Source of the DNA: a bacterium
GTDB taxonomy: Bacteria > UBA9089 > JASEGY01
Direction of reading: 5' to 3'
Assembly: GCA_030019105.1 (NCBI GenBank)
Contig: JASEGY010000078.1
Location: forward strand, 1-11,170
DNA length: 11,170 bases
In this document: piece by piece, positions 1-6,423 of the stretch
How positions within the stretch are numbered: the stretch's first letter is position 1
Layout: the number at the start of each line of letters is the position of its first letter
Program-made: the position numbers and the translations under genes
Notes under the pieces: model-generated
Databases searched by the model: none
The model's input: the letters and a program-made list of their open reading frames with translations, nothing else
Told to the model about the DNA's origin: nothing

Positions 1-48
1 TTGTAGGTTGTAGGTTGTAGAAGTAACTTACAACCTACAACTTACAAC
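1..48. repeat. Hairpin-forming inverted repeat of TTGTAGG units
   Basis: Tandem TTGTAGG units at 1-20 face their reverse complement (CTTACAACC and related units) at 28-48, leaving a loop of about 7 nt. The arms differ at only two or three positions. The left arm starts at the window edge, so the full element may be longer. It lies about 90 bp upstream of the giant ATPase gene. It has no T tract, so I do not call it a terminator. It matches the style of the iterated inverted repeats in the other spacers of this window. Confidence 0.7.
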
Positions 49-56
49 CAAATTGT

Positions 57-77
57 CCTGAGTTATTGAGAAGATAC
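57..77 (+). repeat. Short dispersed repeat, copy A (TATTGAGAAGATAC)
   Basis: The 14-mer TATTGAGAAGATAC at 64-77 recurs exactly at 6352-6365. The match extends leftward to 18 of 21 bases (57-77 against 6345-6365). Both copies are intergenic and on the same strand. Function is unknown; it may be a remnant of a dispersed spacer element. Confidence 0.6.
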
Positions 78-107
78 AAAATCGCAGATTATGCCCGTGT
101 TGAGTAT

Positions 108-140
108 AGATTGATTTGGTTGTGGCAGGAGACCGCGCTA
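108..140 (+). promoter_or_regulatory. SD-in-loop hairpin leader, copy 1 (of the giant ATPase gene)
   Basis: This is one of three copies of a 33-bp repeat; it is 30/33 identical to copy 3 at 7711-7743 and 27/33 to copy 2. The segment GTGGC-AGGAG-ACCGC (122-136) can form a short hairpin with the Shine-Dalgarno AGGAG (127-131) in the loop. The ATG at 140 follows 8 nt after the SD. Relative to copy 3, the stem change C to T keeps pairing as U-G, while G to A breaks the loop-closing pair. The repeat ends on the A of the start codon, so it is a candidate translation-initiation module. Confidence 0.6.
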
Positions 141-3100
141 TGAAACTGCAAGAACTAATCCATGTCCCTCCTATTAAAACGGTTATCCAGTTAGCCGATG
201 CTTCCTCCTCAGATCAGGCTAAACTGAGCGAACTGCTCACCAGCTTTGTCGTTACCGAAGAGATCAAGTTCAACCTCCGGATCTTCTTAGAGACAATAGC
301 CGGAAGGCAAGGGATGGGCTTCTTTCTCATGGGCCATTATGGCACGGGCAAGTCTCATTTCTTAGCCGTCCTCTCCATCCTCCTCAAACATAACTGGAGC
401 TGGCCGCTCTTAAAGGACGAGATATTTACCCACTTCAACTACCTTAAAGAGCGTAAATTCTTAGTCGTTAAGACCCCGCTTCATCTTTATGCCGCTGATT
501 CCACCTTAGAGGAGATCATCCTCTCTTGCCTCGAAGCCCAGCTCCGGCAGGACACCCAAAAGGAAGTAGTTCTTGCCCGGGAAAGCAGCTTGCTCAGTAA
601 TTTCAACCGCTACATCCTGCCCCACCATCCTGATTTCTACCGGCAAGCAGAATCGGATGAAGCCCGCTGGCCGGGCATGGTCAGAGAAAAGCCCACCCTG
701 TCAGCCTCCTTAGTCTTAAAGTATCTCCAGACCCTGGAATCTACTCCCATCCGCATCCATTATGAGCGGCAGGATGCCTTTGAAAAAGTAGAAAAATACC
801 GGCAGACTTACGGTTATGATGGGGTGCTGCTCTTTATTGACGAGCTTTCTGAATTTTTGAGGTCCAAACCAGACCCGTCTTCCTTTAATGAAGACATCCG
901 CTTTCTTCAGTATTTAGGCGAACTCTCGGCCGGCACCCCCCTCTGGATAGTGGCCTCCCTTCAGGAAAGGATAGAAGAGACCGGCCATATCCACCAGGAC
1001 CTCTTTAACCGCATCAAAGACCGTTATCCCAAACGGCTTACCCTCTCCTCCAGTCATATCACCAGTCTGATCAGTAAGCGGCTTATTTTAAAAAAGCCGG
1101 GCGCAGAGGCAACCATCCAAAAGATATACAAACAGTTGACAGAGAACTTCCCCGGCCTCAAAGTCTCACGTGAGGATTTTATTAGCATCTATCCGGTACA
1201 TCCTTACACCTTAAAAATGCTGGAAGGACTAATGAAACTTTTCTCCCAGCACCGGGGGGTGGTTGACTACATCCATCACCAGATCAGGGGTGACCCGGAC
1301 CGAAAGATTCCCGGCATGTTAGAAGAAGAGGCCGATCATCTCCTTAGCCCTGACACCATCTTTGACCATTTTCAGACCAGGATGCGGGAAATGGTGGAGA
1401 CTGAAAGCTATTACAATATTGGCTACAAGTACTTTTCTCAGCAAATTCCCCGGATATTTGAAGACCGGAAGGCTAAAGACCTGGCCCTGCGCCTGATCAA
1501 GATAATGATCCTCACCGAGGTCTCCCCTTTAGAAAACCGGCACACCGTGCGGGAATTAACCGATATGCTCCTTTACCGGGTCAGCTCCTTAGAGGCCGGG
1601 ATTAATTATGACTACATTCGGGAGACAATCTTAGAGCCTTTATTGGCAGAGGCCGGCTACATTAAATCCGTTCCGGCAGAGGACGTGCTTGACACGGTTT
1701 ACTATTTGGACTTAGAGGCCAATGCCGCCCAGATAATTGCCCAGGAGACCAAGGGGATACTTAAATCTTTAGATGACATAAATGCCTGGCCGGAGATCCT
1801 TAAGTTGGTCAATCCCCCTTATCTGCCCCTCTCCGACCTCCTCTCTTCAAAGGTAAACAAATCCTACATAAAATGGCAGAACACTACCCGGCAGGGGAGG
1901 ATATATCTGCTGGACCTGCGTGCTCTAAGCCTTCAGGAACTTCAATCACTTTATGACAGTTTGGGGGTGGAAGAGGTGGATTTTGGCCTCATCATCGGCT
2001 TGCCCGGAGAGGTCAAAGAGCAGAGGGATTATATCCGGCGCATCCTTGAGTTCAGCCCTGAGAACCGGCTGAGTTCACTGGCTATGGTCTGGCTCCCCAC
2101 AGAGATTCAAGATAAAGAGTCAATAATGACCACATACTCCCATCTTATTTTAAAGAGGCGGCTTGAATCCAACCCGGAAACCAGGGACCTCCTCAAACTC
2201 CTGAATGGGATCCTGGAAAAGGAGCTGGCCCGGGTGCGGGAGATAGTGGTGGAATCATATTTTGCCGGCGAGATATTCAACCTGAAGGGCCAGGTGAAGA
2301 CTAATTTCAAGGAATTAGGTTATTTGCCCTTAGAAAAGATGCTCGGCGATATCCTGAATGAGCCGCTTTCCGAGGTCTATCCCAAACACAGAGAGATTAT
2401 GCCCTATACCGATACTATTTCCCAGCACCTTGTGGAAATGCTCTGGGAGGGATTTATACTTGCGGGTAAAATAAGCATCAAGCAGGCTAAAGAAGGCGGG
2501 TTGCCAACACCGATTGAAGGGGTGATGCTCCCCTTAGGAGTGGCTAAACGGTCAGGGAATAACTATCTCCTCCTGGTTGATCCCGGTAAAAATGAATTCC
2601 TGGCTAATTATCTGGCTTACATCCTTCCGGGGCAGTGCATTTCCTATCCTGAGCTTTACCTTAAATTGCGAAAAGGGCCTTACGGATTGACCCGGCATCT
2701 CTTCATCTTAGTTTCAAGTCTCCTTATCCATACCGGTTATCTAACCCCCTACCGGGAAGGCCGGCTGGTTTCTTTCAATTCTCCGGCCAGGCTTTACACC
2801 GGCGGGGTGGATGAATTTGGCGAGGGGAAGCTGATTGAGACAGATTACCAGCAGTTATTACCCCATGCTGAATTCATCTTTGGAGATATCCCGGCCCCCT
2901 TCAATCTGTCTATTCAAAAGGCGCTCGGGGAGATGTGCCACAAATTTAAGCAGGAAACCACCGGCCGGATCGAGGAGACCAAGCGGCTAATTGACCGGTA
3001 TCAGGGATATTCCTCCTTCCAGCGGCTTCCTCTGGCAGAGCTTAAGACCCAAATGGATGAGATATCAGCCCTGTGTGATGAAATCAAAACCTCCTACGAC

Positions 3101-4639
3101 TCGAAACAGGGTTTAGAAAGGATGCTGGGATTTTTAAAGAACCACCCCCAATTGCCCATTCAATTCAGAAGTTTTGGCCACTTCACCCATTTTCTTCAGG
3201 TAGAAGTCACGGAATACAACCGGATTTGTAATTATCTTACCCATCCCAAACTATTTATTCCCGCCTCTTCCGGCCTGAAACAAAGGCACGCTCTCTTGTT
3301 AGATGGCCTTAAAGATGTAGGCGGGGCCATCCTGAGCGGGGAATTCGAGGCATTTAAGGCCGGGGCGTATCAGTTCTTTGACCAATTCCAGGAGGAATAT
3401 CTGGCCAGCCACGATAATTTCTATAGCCAGGATTACTTTGATCGAATCAAGACCATCAAGGAGACCTTTGAATACGGCCTTCTCCAGAAGCTCTCCCGGA
3501 TTTCTTTAGTTTCCGTAGAGAATGATGTGGTGAAGATAGAGATGATGCTTCACTCCGGGCCGTCCCGGTGCCGGCATAATCCCGGGGCAGAATTAAGTTT
3601 TCTCCCGATGTGCGGCTGCGGATATAAACTGGAGCAGAAATTGGAGGCCCCGACGCCGGAAGAGATAATCAACTGTATCCGGAAGGGTATAGCCGAATAT
3701 GCCCGGGCATTTGCTTCTGGGGAATACCGAGAGAAGTTGGAGCCCTACATGCATGCCTTGAGCAAATTGGGCCGGCAGGAAGAGCTGGCTAACTTAAATA
3801 AACTCTTAGAGCTGCCCGCTGACGACCCACCGCGGCTAATGACTGATCTCAGATACCTGCTCACCAGCGATTTAACCGCCGAGGTGAATAAGGCCCTCAG
3901 TGGCCAGGTGCTGGTGATAGAAAGAGACCTGGATGAGTTAATCGAGCGTCTCGCTTTCAGGAAATTCTCCAGGACAGACTTGATTTCAGAGGTGCAGGGA
4001 TGGATAGATAAAGGGGAGAAGGTGAAGGATGGGGTTTACATTCAGATCAAAAGGGGAGGTCTCGAGGAGCAAGGGGCAAATCTGGAGCGCTACGGCCAGG
4101 TAAGGGATGCCATTGCGGAAGAAGGCAGCCGGTTTGAGGAGGCCTTCTGGCTTACCTGCTGCCTCCATCAGCATCAAATGTGGCACAGGCGTCTCGCCTG
4201 TGATCCTATTCACAGCCGGGACGGCGGTGCTGCTCAAAAGGCCGAGGAGAGCCTGCTCTTAAAGACGGGCTACCGCATCAATTTCTCCAGACTTGACGAA
4301 ATCGCTGCCCTGGGGGAACAGCTCCTTAAATCAGGCGCTGAGGAAGAGATAAAGAGGGTGGAGCAGCAATTGAATCAGGAGATGGTGCTTTCCGAGTTAA
4401 AGATATCCTCATTGGAACCGGCTGAATTGCTGACTATGTTGGAGCAAGAGTCTGTATTCAGGTTTGTCTCCAAAGCGGCCGGCCGGAATTTAATCAGGCA
4501 TCTTATTTCTGAGGCAGGACTTATTAAAGATGCCTCTCTAAAGGAATCTTTTAAGAGGCTGCAAAAGAGGGACGATTGGCCCCATCTTTCGATAGTCGTG
4601 GATGTTTACCGGATATTGACTCTGCTGGCCAGGCATTAA
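140..4639 (+). CDS. Giant P-loop ATPase, DUF6079 / BrxC-PglY-like
   Basis: This 1499-residue protein is probably a cytoplasmic nucleotide-driven motor or scaffold. Seen in the sequence: Walker A GHYGTGKS at residues 65-72, Walker B VLLFIDELSEF near 229-239, a sensor-1-like strand PLWIVASLQE near 267-276, and a candidate arginine finger in DLFNRIKDRYPKR. A possible zinc site uses C1144, H1146, C1158 and C1160. The N-terminus (xLIxxxPIxTVIQLxDA, then GxYGTGKSH) matches what I know of DUF6079 proteins, which resemble BrxC/PglY ATPases of BREX phage defence. The ATG at 140 is chosen because AGGAG sits 8 nt upstream; an in-frame TTG at 116 lies inside the leader repeat. No BREX methyltransferase, phosphatase or helicase is in the window, so a defence role is inference. 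Residues near 1349-1364 are encoded by a double hairpin that looks inserted. The length exceeds the roughly 1200 residues I associate with the family. ATPase: confident; pathway: unknown. Confidence 0.85.
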   Translation: MKLQELIHVPPIKTVIQLADASSSDQAKLSELLTSFVVTEEIKFNLRIFLETIAGRQGMGFFLMGHYGTGKSHFLAVLSILLKHNWSWPLLKDEIFTHFNYLKERKFLVVKTPLHLYAADSTLEEIILSCLEAQLRQDTQKEVVLARESSLLSNFNRYILPHHPDFYRQAESDEARWPGMVREKPTLSASLVLKYLQTLESTPIRIHYERQDAFEKVEKYRQTYGYDGVLLFIDELSEFLRSKPDPSSFNEDIRFLQYLGELSAGTPLWIVASLQERIEETGHIHQDLFNRIKDRYPKRLTLSSSHITSLISKRLILKKPGAEATIQKIYKQLTENFPGLKVSREDFISIYPVHPYTLKMLEGLMKLFSQHRGVVDYIHHQIRGDPDRKIPGMLEEEADHLLSPDTIFDHFQTRMREMVETESYYNIGYKYFSQQIPRIFEDRKAKDLALRLIKIMILTEVSPLENRHTVRELTDMLLYRVSSLEAGINYDYIRETILEPLLAEAGYIKSVPAEDVLDTVYYLDLEANAAQIIAQETKGILKSLDDINAWPEILKLVNPPYLPLSDLLSSKVNKSYIKWQNTTRQGRIYLLDLRALSLQELQSLYDSLGVEEVDFGLIIGLPGEVKEQRDYIRRILEFSPENRLSSLAMVWLPTEIQDKESIMTTYSHLILKRRLESNPETRDLLKLLNGILEKELARVREIVVESYFAGEIFNLKGQVKTNFKELGYLPLEKMLGDILNEPLSEVYPKHREIMPYTDTISQHLVEMLWEGFILAGKISIKQAKEGGLPTPIEGVMLPLGVAKRSGNNYLLLVDPGKNEFLANYLAYILPGQCISYPELYLKLRKGPYGLTRHLFILVSSLLIHTGYLTPYREGRLVSFNSPARLYTGGVDEFGEGKLIETDYQQLLPHAEFIFGDIPAPFNLSIQKALGEMCHKFKQETTGRIEETKRLIDRYQGYSSFQRLPLAELKTQMDEISALCDEIKTSYDSKQGLERMLGFLKNHPQLPIQFRSFGHFTHFLQVEVTEYNRICNYLTHPKLFIPASSGLKQRHALLLDGLKDVGGAILSGEFEAFKAGAYQFFDQFQEEYLASHDNFYSQDYFDRIKTIKETFEYGLLQKLSRISLVSVENDVVKIEMMLHSGPSRCRHNPGAELSFLPMCGCGYKLEQKLEAPTPEEIINCIRKGIAEYARAFASGEYREKLEPYMHALSKLGRQEELANLNKLLELPADDPPRLMTDLRYLLTSDLTAEVNKALSGQVLVIERDLDELIERLAFRKFSRTDLISEVQGWIDKGEKVKDGVYIQIKRGGLEEQGANLERYGQVRDAIAEEGSRFEEAFWLTCCLHQHQMWHRRLACDPIHSRDGGAAQKAEESLLLKTGYRINFSRLDEIAALGEQLLKSGAEEEIKRVEQQLNQEMVLSELKISSLEPAELLTMLEQESVFRFVSKAAGRNLIRHLISEAGLIKDASLKESFKRLQKRDDWPHLSIVVDVYRILTLLARH
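4184..4229 (+). repeat. In-frame double hairpin inside the giant ATPase gene
   Basis: Two adjacent hairpins lie in coding sequence. The first is CACAGGCG-TCT-CGCCTGTG (4184-4202), a perfect 8-bp stem. The second is CACAGCCG-GGA-CGGCGGTG (4211-4229), with one mismatched pair. Eight bases separate them. They read through in frame as a basic, low-complexity stretch around WHRRLACDPIHSRDGGAA. Similar paired GC-rich hairpins are usually intergenic repeats, so this looks like a palindromic element captured in an open reading frame, comparable in principle to Rickettsia palindromic elements. Confidence 0.65.
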
Positions 4640-4691
4640 GAGGGTGTCTGAGAAGTCCCCACCGGAGATTGCTGATTGCGGGTAATTTTAG

Positions 4692-4720
4692 TTGACAAAT
4701 TACGGTTTTTATGTTACAGT
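4692..4720 (+). promoter_or_regulatory. Candidate sigma70 promoter
   Basis: A perfect TTGACA (-35, 4692-4697) is followed after 17 bp by TACAGT (-10, 4715-4720; 4 of 6 consensus bases, including the key second and last positions). Expected transcription start is near 4727. The nearest downstream + strand gene starts at 5138, giving a leader of about 410 nt, or this promoter may drive a short RNA. Confidence 0.5.
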
Positions 4721-4771
4721 TCAGCCGTAACGAATAGGCTGTAAATTTAAGGGAAGGTAACTACACAGCCT
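4700..4771 (+). promoter_or_regulatory. Overlapping inverted repeats around the 4692 promoter
   Basis: Several mutually exclusive pairings are visible: TTACGG (4700-4705) with CCGTAA (4725-4730), TTACAG (4714-4719) with CTGTAA (4739-4744), CAGCC (4722-4726) with GGCTG (4737-4741), and AGGCTGT (4736-4742) with ACAGCCT (4765-4771). The TTACAG/CTGTAA dyad overlaps the -10 box, as an operator would. The last pairing falls inside the predicted transcript and is followed by CTTTATT, a weak T-rich tail. It could be an operator plus attenuator, or a small RNA with its own stem. No known riboswitch is recognised. Confidence 0.4.
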
Positions 4772-4813
4772 CTTTATTAACCACGAATGAACACGAATTA
4801 TCACGAATTTTTA

Positions 4814-4967
4814 TATAGTGGTTAAGAAAAAGATTTTGGGGTTGGCTATCCTTTGGAGTTCAGGCTTTAGCCTTTCATAAGTAATGAAATCCTAAAGGAT
4901 TAACTCCGAAAGCTACATAGTCTATCTTGAATTCGCTTACCCCAAAATATTTATCTTAAGAGCTATA
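4814..4967. repeat. 154-bp MITE-like imperfect inverted repeat
   Basis: The ends TATAG (4814-4818) and CTATA (4963-4967) are followed inward by TTAAG and by ATTTTGGGG, facing CCCCAAAAT and CTTAA. Further inward, CTTTGGAGTTCAGGCTTTAG faces the related reverse-complement segment TCCTAAAGGATTAACTCCG, leaving a short loop near 4878-4885. The right arm is about 15 nt longer, so the fold has bulges. Size and terminal symmetry fit a MITE. No target-site duplication could be identified. Confidence 0.55.
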
Positions 4968-4971
4968 GCAC

Positions 4972-5046
4972 ACGGATGATACGGATTCGACGGATTTTTA
5001 CTGATTTTTATTATCCGTGTCTATCCCTCTCATCCGTACAATCCGT
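4972..5046. repeat. ACGGAT / ATCCGT iterated inverted repeat
   Basis: ACGGAT occurs at 4972, 4981 and 4990 (9-bp spacing). It faces ATCCGT at 5013, 5032 and 5041, with a degenerate ATCCCT at 5023. The centre is AT-rich. The architecture, three direct iterons facing their inverse, is the same as that of the surrounding CACGAAT repeat with a different word. Confidence 0.7.
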
Positions 5047-5123
5047 CTTCTATTTGCCTCATCGGCTAAATTCAGGTATTGTTTTTATTCGTGTATATTC
5101 GTGTTAATTCGTGGCTGAGTTAC

Positions 5124-5131
5124 AAGGGGAG
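5124..5131 (+). promoter_or_regulatory. Shine-Dalgarno of the AAA ATPase gene
   Basis: AAGGGGAG lies 6 nt before the ATG at 5138 and decides that start. The in-frame GTG at 5111 is rejected because it lies in the right arm of the CACGAAT inverted repeat and has no SD. Confidence 0.7.
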
Positions 5132-5137
5132 AAGAGA

Positions 5138-6256
5138 ATGGCAAATCCATTTAAGTTAAGAGGAGAGGTTGATCTGCGGAGTTTCTGTAATCGGGCGGAT
5201 GAAAGAAGACAGTTGTTCCTTGATATGAAAAGCAGTCAGAGCGTTGTTCTTTACTCTCCACGCAGATACGGTAAGACCTGGTTAATTAAAGCAGTTTTGA
5301 AGGATCTTAAGAAAGAGGGACTTTCTACAGTCTATCTTGATTTATTCGCTATCTACTCAAGACAACATTTTGCAGAAAAATACGCCAGAGAGATTCTGAC
5401 CTCTCTGGCGTTGTCAGCCCGGGAAATGGAAGCTTTCTGTTCAGAAATCTTCATTGGAAGAAACTATCGGATATTCCTGTCTGTCCAAAACAAATATAGT
5501 GTAGAGTTTTCTGTGCTTCCGACTGATCTGAATCGTTTTGAAGAGATAATCTACAATCTCCCTCAGATAGCCGCCGAAAGATTCGGAAAGGAACTGACGG
5601 TCGTCTTTGACGAGTTTCAGGACATAAATAGGCTTAATGGAGAGCAAATGGAAAAAGTGATCAGGGCTTACACCCAGAATCATACCCGGGTTGGTTATCT
5701 TTTTGCAGGAAGTAAGCGTCGTCTTTTGGTTAATATGTTCACGGACGAAAGACACCCTTTTTATCGCTCGGCAAGACTTATGCCTGTTGCGAAGATAGCT
5801 GATACTCATTGGAAAGATTTTGTTAAAAGACTGTTTACTCAAGATAAATTGGAGATCGAGGATTGCTTCATTAAAGACGTCTTAAGGATAACTCAAGGAC
5901 ATCCTTATTACACCCAGTTGGCTTTTTATCTTATCTGGAATCTATCCTCAGAGAAAAAAGAATGTTCCCTTTCTATCTTAGAAGAAGAGATGCTTTCCTA
6001 TCAAAACGATGACTTTATTAACATCTGGGATAATTTAACTTTATCCCGGCAATTACTACTTATTGCCCTGGCCAGGGAAGAGACTGCCCATCCATACGCC
6101 GGAGATTATCTTCTTTCCCATAGGTTGGGCAGCGCTTCCAATGTTCAGGAAGCAGTAAGGTATTTAGAAAGAGAAGACATCATTGAAAGATCTGAGAATA
6201 TCTACCGAATAGTGGATCCACTCTTTCGCCAGTGGATTTTAAAAAGGGTGCTTTAA
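5138..6256 (+). CDS. Archaeal-type AAA ATPase with C-terminal winged helix
   Basis: A 372-residue cytoplasmic ATPase of the STAND-like archaeal-ATPase group (PF01637-type). Order seen: an N-terminal FCNRADERRQL segment (a variant of the family's FxNRxxE), a degenerate Walker A SPRRYGKTW at residues 40-48, Walker B LTVVFDEFQ at 153-161, the sensor strand YLFAGSKRRLL near 187-197 with the following HPFYRSARL, then QGHPYYTQLA near 253-262. A winged-helix-like tail ends in YRIVDPLFRQWI. The family's first glycine is commonly replaced as here, so SPRRYGKT does not imply loss of activity. These proteins occur in many paralogues and are often linked to mobile or repeat-rich DNA; most have no assigned function. 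By eye the gene is more AT-rich than the giant ATPase gene. Between them lie almost 500 bp of repeats, so shared transcription is doubtful. It converges with amrS. Family assignment is firm, role unknown. Confidence 0.88.
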   Translation: MANPFKLRGEVDLRSFCNRADERRQLFLDMKSSQSVVLYSPRRYGKTWLIKAVLKDLKKEGLSTVYLDLFAIYSRQHFAEKYAREILTSLALSAREMEAFCSEIFIGRNYRIFLSVQNKYSVEFSVLPTDLNRFEEIIYNLPQIAAERFGKELTVVFDEFQDINRLNGEQMEKVIRAYTQNHTRVGYLFAGSKRRLLVNMFTDERHPFYRSARLMPVAKIADTHWKDFVKRLFTQDKLEIEDCFIKDVLRITQGHPYYTQLAFYLIWNLSSEKKECSLSILEEEMLSYQNDDFINIWDNLTLSRQLLLIALAREETAHPYAGDYLLSHRLGSASNVQEAVRYLEREDIIERSENIYRIVDPLFRQWILKRVL

Positions 6257-6423
6257 TCTGAAGGTAACCGTTCAACCAGGTGAAAAAAGGAACCAGAGTA
6301 TACAGGTTGAAGACTTTTTCTAACCGCACAGGTCGCAAAGTTGCCCCGAAATATTGAGAAGATACGCATTTGGCACATTCCGCAATCCGCAATCCGCAAT
6401 CCGCATTCGGCAATCCGCAATTG
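6257..6423. other. Convergent spacer with TCCGCAA tandem array
   Basis: This 167-bp gap separates two converging genes. It holds copy B of the TATTGAGAAGATAC repeat (6352-6365). It also has an array of 7-bp TCCGCAA units with one variant (about 6379-6420) that abuts the amrS stop codon. A weak GGTTGAA/TTCTAACC stem near 6305-6322 is the only terminator-like structure, and it lacks a T tract. I see no gene here. Confidence 0.6.
6345..6365 (+). repeat. Short dispersed repeat, copy B (TATTGAGAAGATAC)
   Basis: The 14-mer at 6352-6365 is identical to 64-77, with similarity extending left to 6345. It sits just before the TCCGCAA array in the convergent spacer. Confidence 0.6.

Larger units (their letters stand above)
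4781..5114. repeat. Outer inverted repeat: three CACGAAT iterons facing three ATTCGTG
   Basis: CACGAAT occurs three times at 10-bp spacing in 4781-4808. Its reverse complement occurs three times at the same spacing in 5087-5114. The two 28-bp arms match at 24 of 28 positions. They enclose 278 bp holding two further inverted repeats. The right arm ends 23 bp before the ATG of the AAA ATPase gene. No transposase is present. It is either a compound non-autonomous element or a family-specific spacer repeat. Confidence 0.75.

Noticed and set aside
116..139. Upstream TTG start of the giant ATPase
   Set aside because: It would translate the leader repeat and its SD. The ATG at 140 has AGGAG at proper spacing. 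The same logic rejects the TTG at 7461 for amrS.
4814..4967. Insertion sequence remnant
   Set aside because: There is no transposase fragment in any frame and no detectable target duplication, so only a MITE-like repeat is claimed.
4781..5114. CRISPR array or replication-origin iterons in the 4640-5137 spacer
   Set aside because: The repeated words are 6-7 bp and face inward as inverted arrays, with no 25-40 bp repeats separated by unique spacers. No cas, rep or dnaA gene is present.
5111..5137. Upstream GTG start of the AAA ATPase
   Set aside because: The GTG lies in the right arm of the CACGAAT inverted repeat and has no SD, whereas the ATG at 5138 follows AAGGGGAG.
5441..5842. 133-residue minus-strand ORF inside the AAA ATPase gene
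   Set aside because: It lies wholly antisense to a gene with clear ATPase motifs, shows no recognisable domain, and has no SD at its start. It is a frame shadow.
140..6256. The two ATPases as a complete BREX or similar defence operon
   Set aside because: The small ATPase does not match BrxD or other BREX components that I can recognise. Almost 500 bp of repeats separate the genes, and no effector or modification enzyme is present.
6300..6330. Rho-independent terminator between the AAA ATPase and amrS
   Set aside because: The GGTTGAA/TTCTAACC stem is short and bulged, and no T tract follows on either strand.
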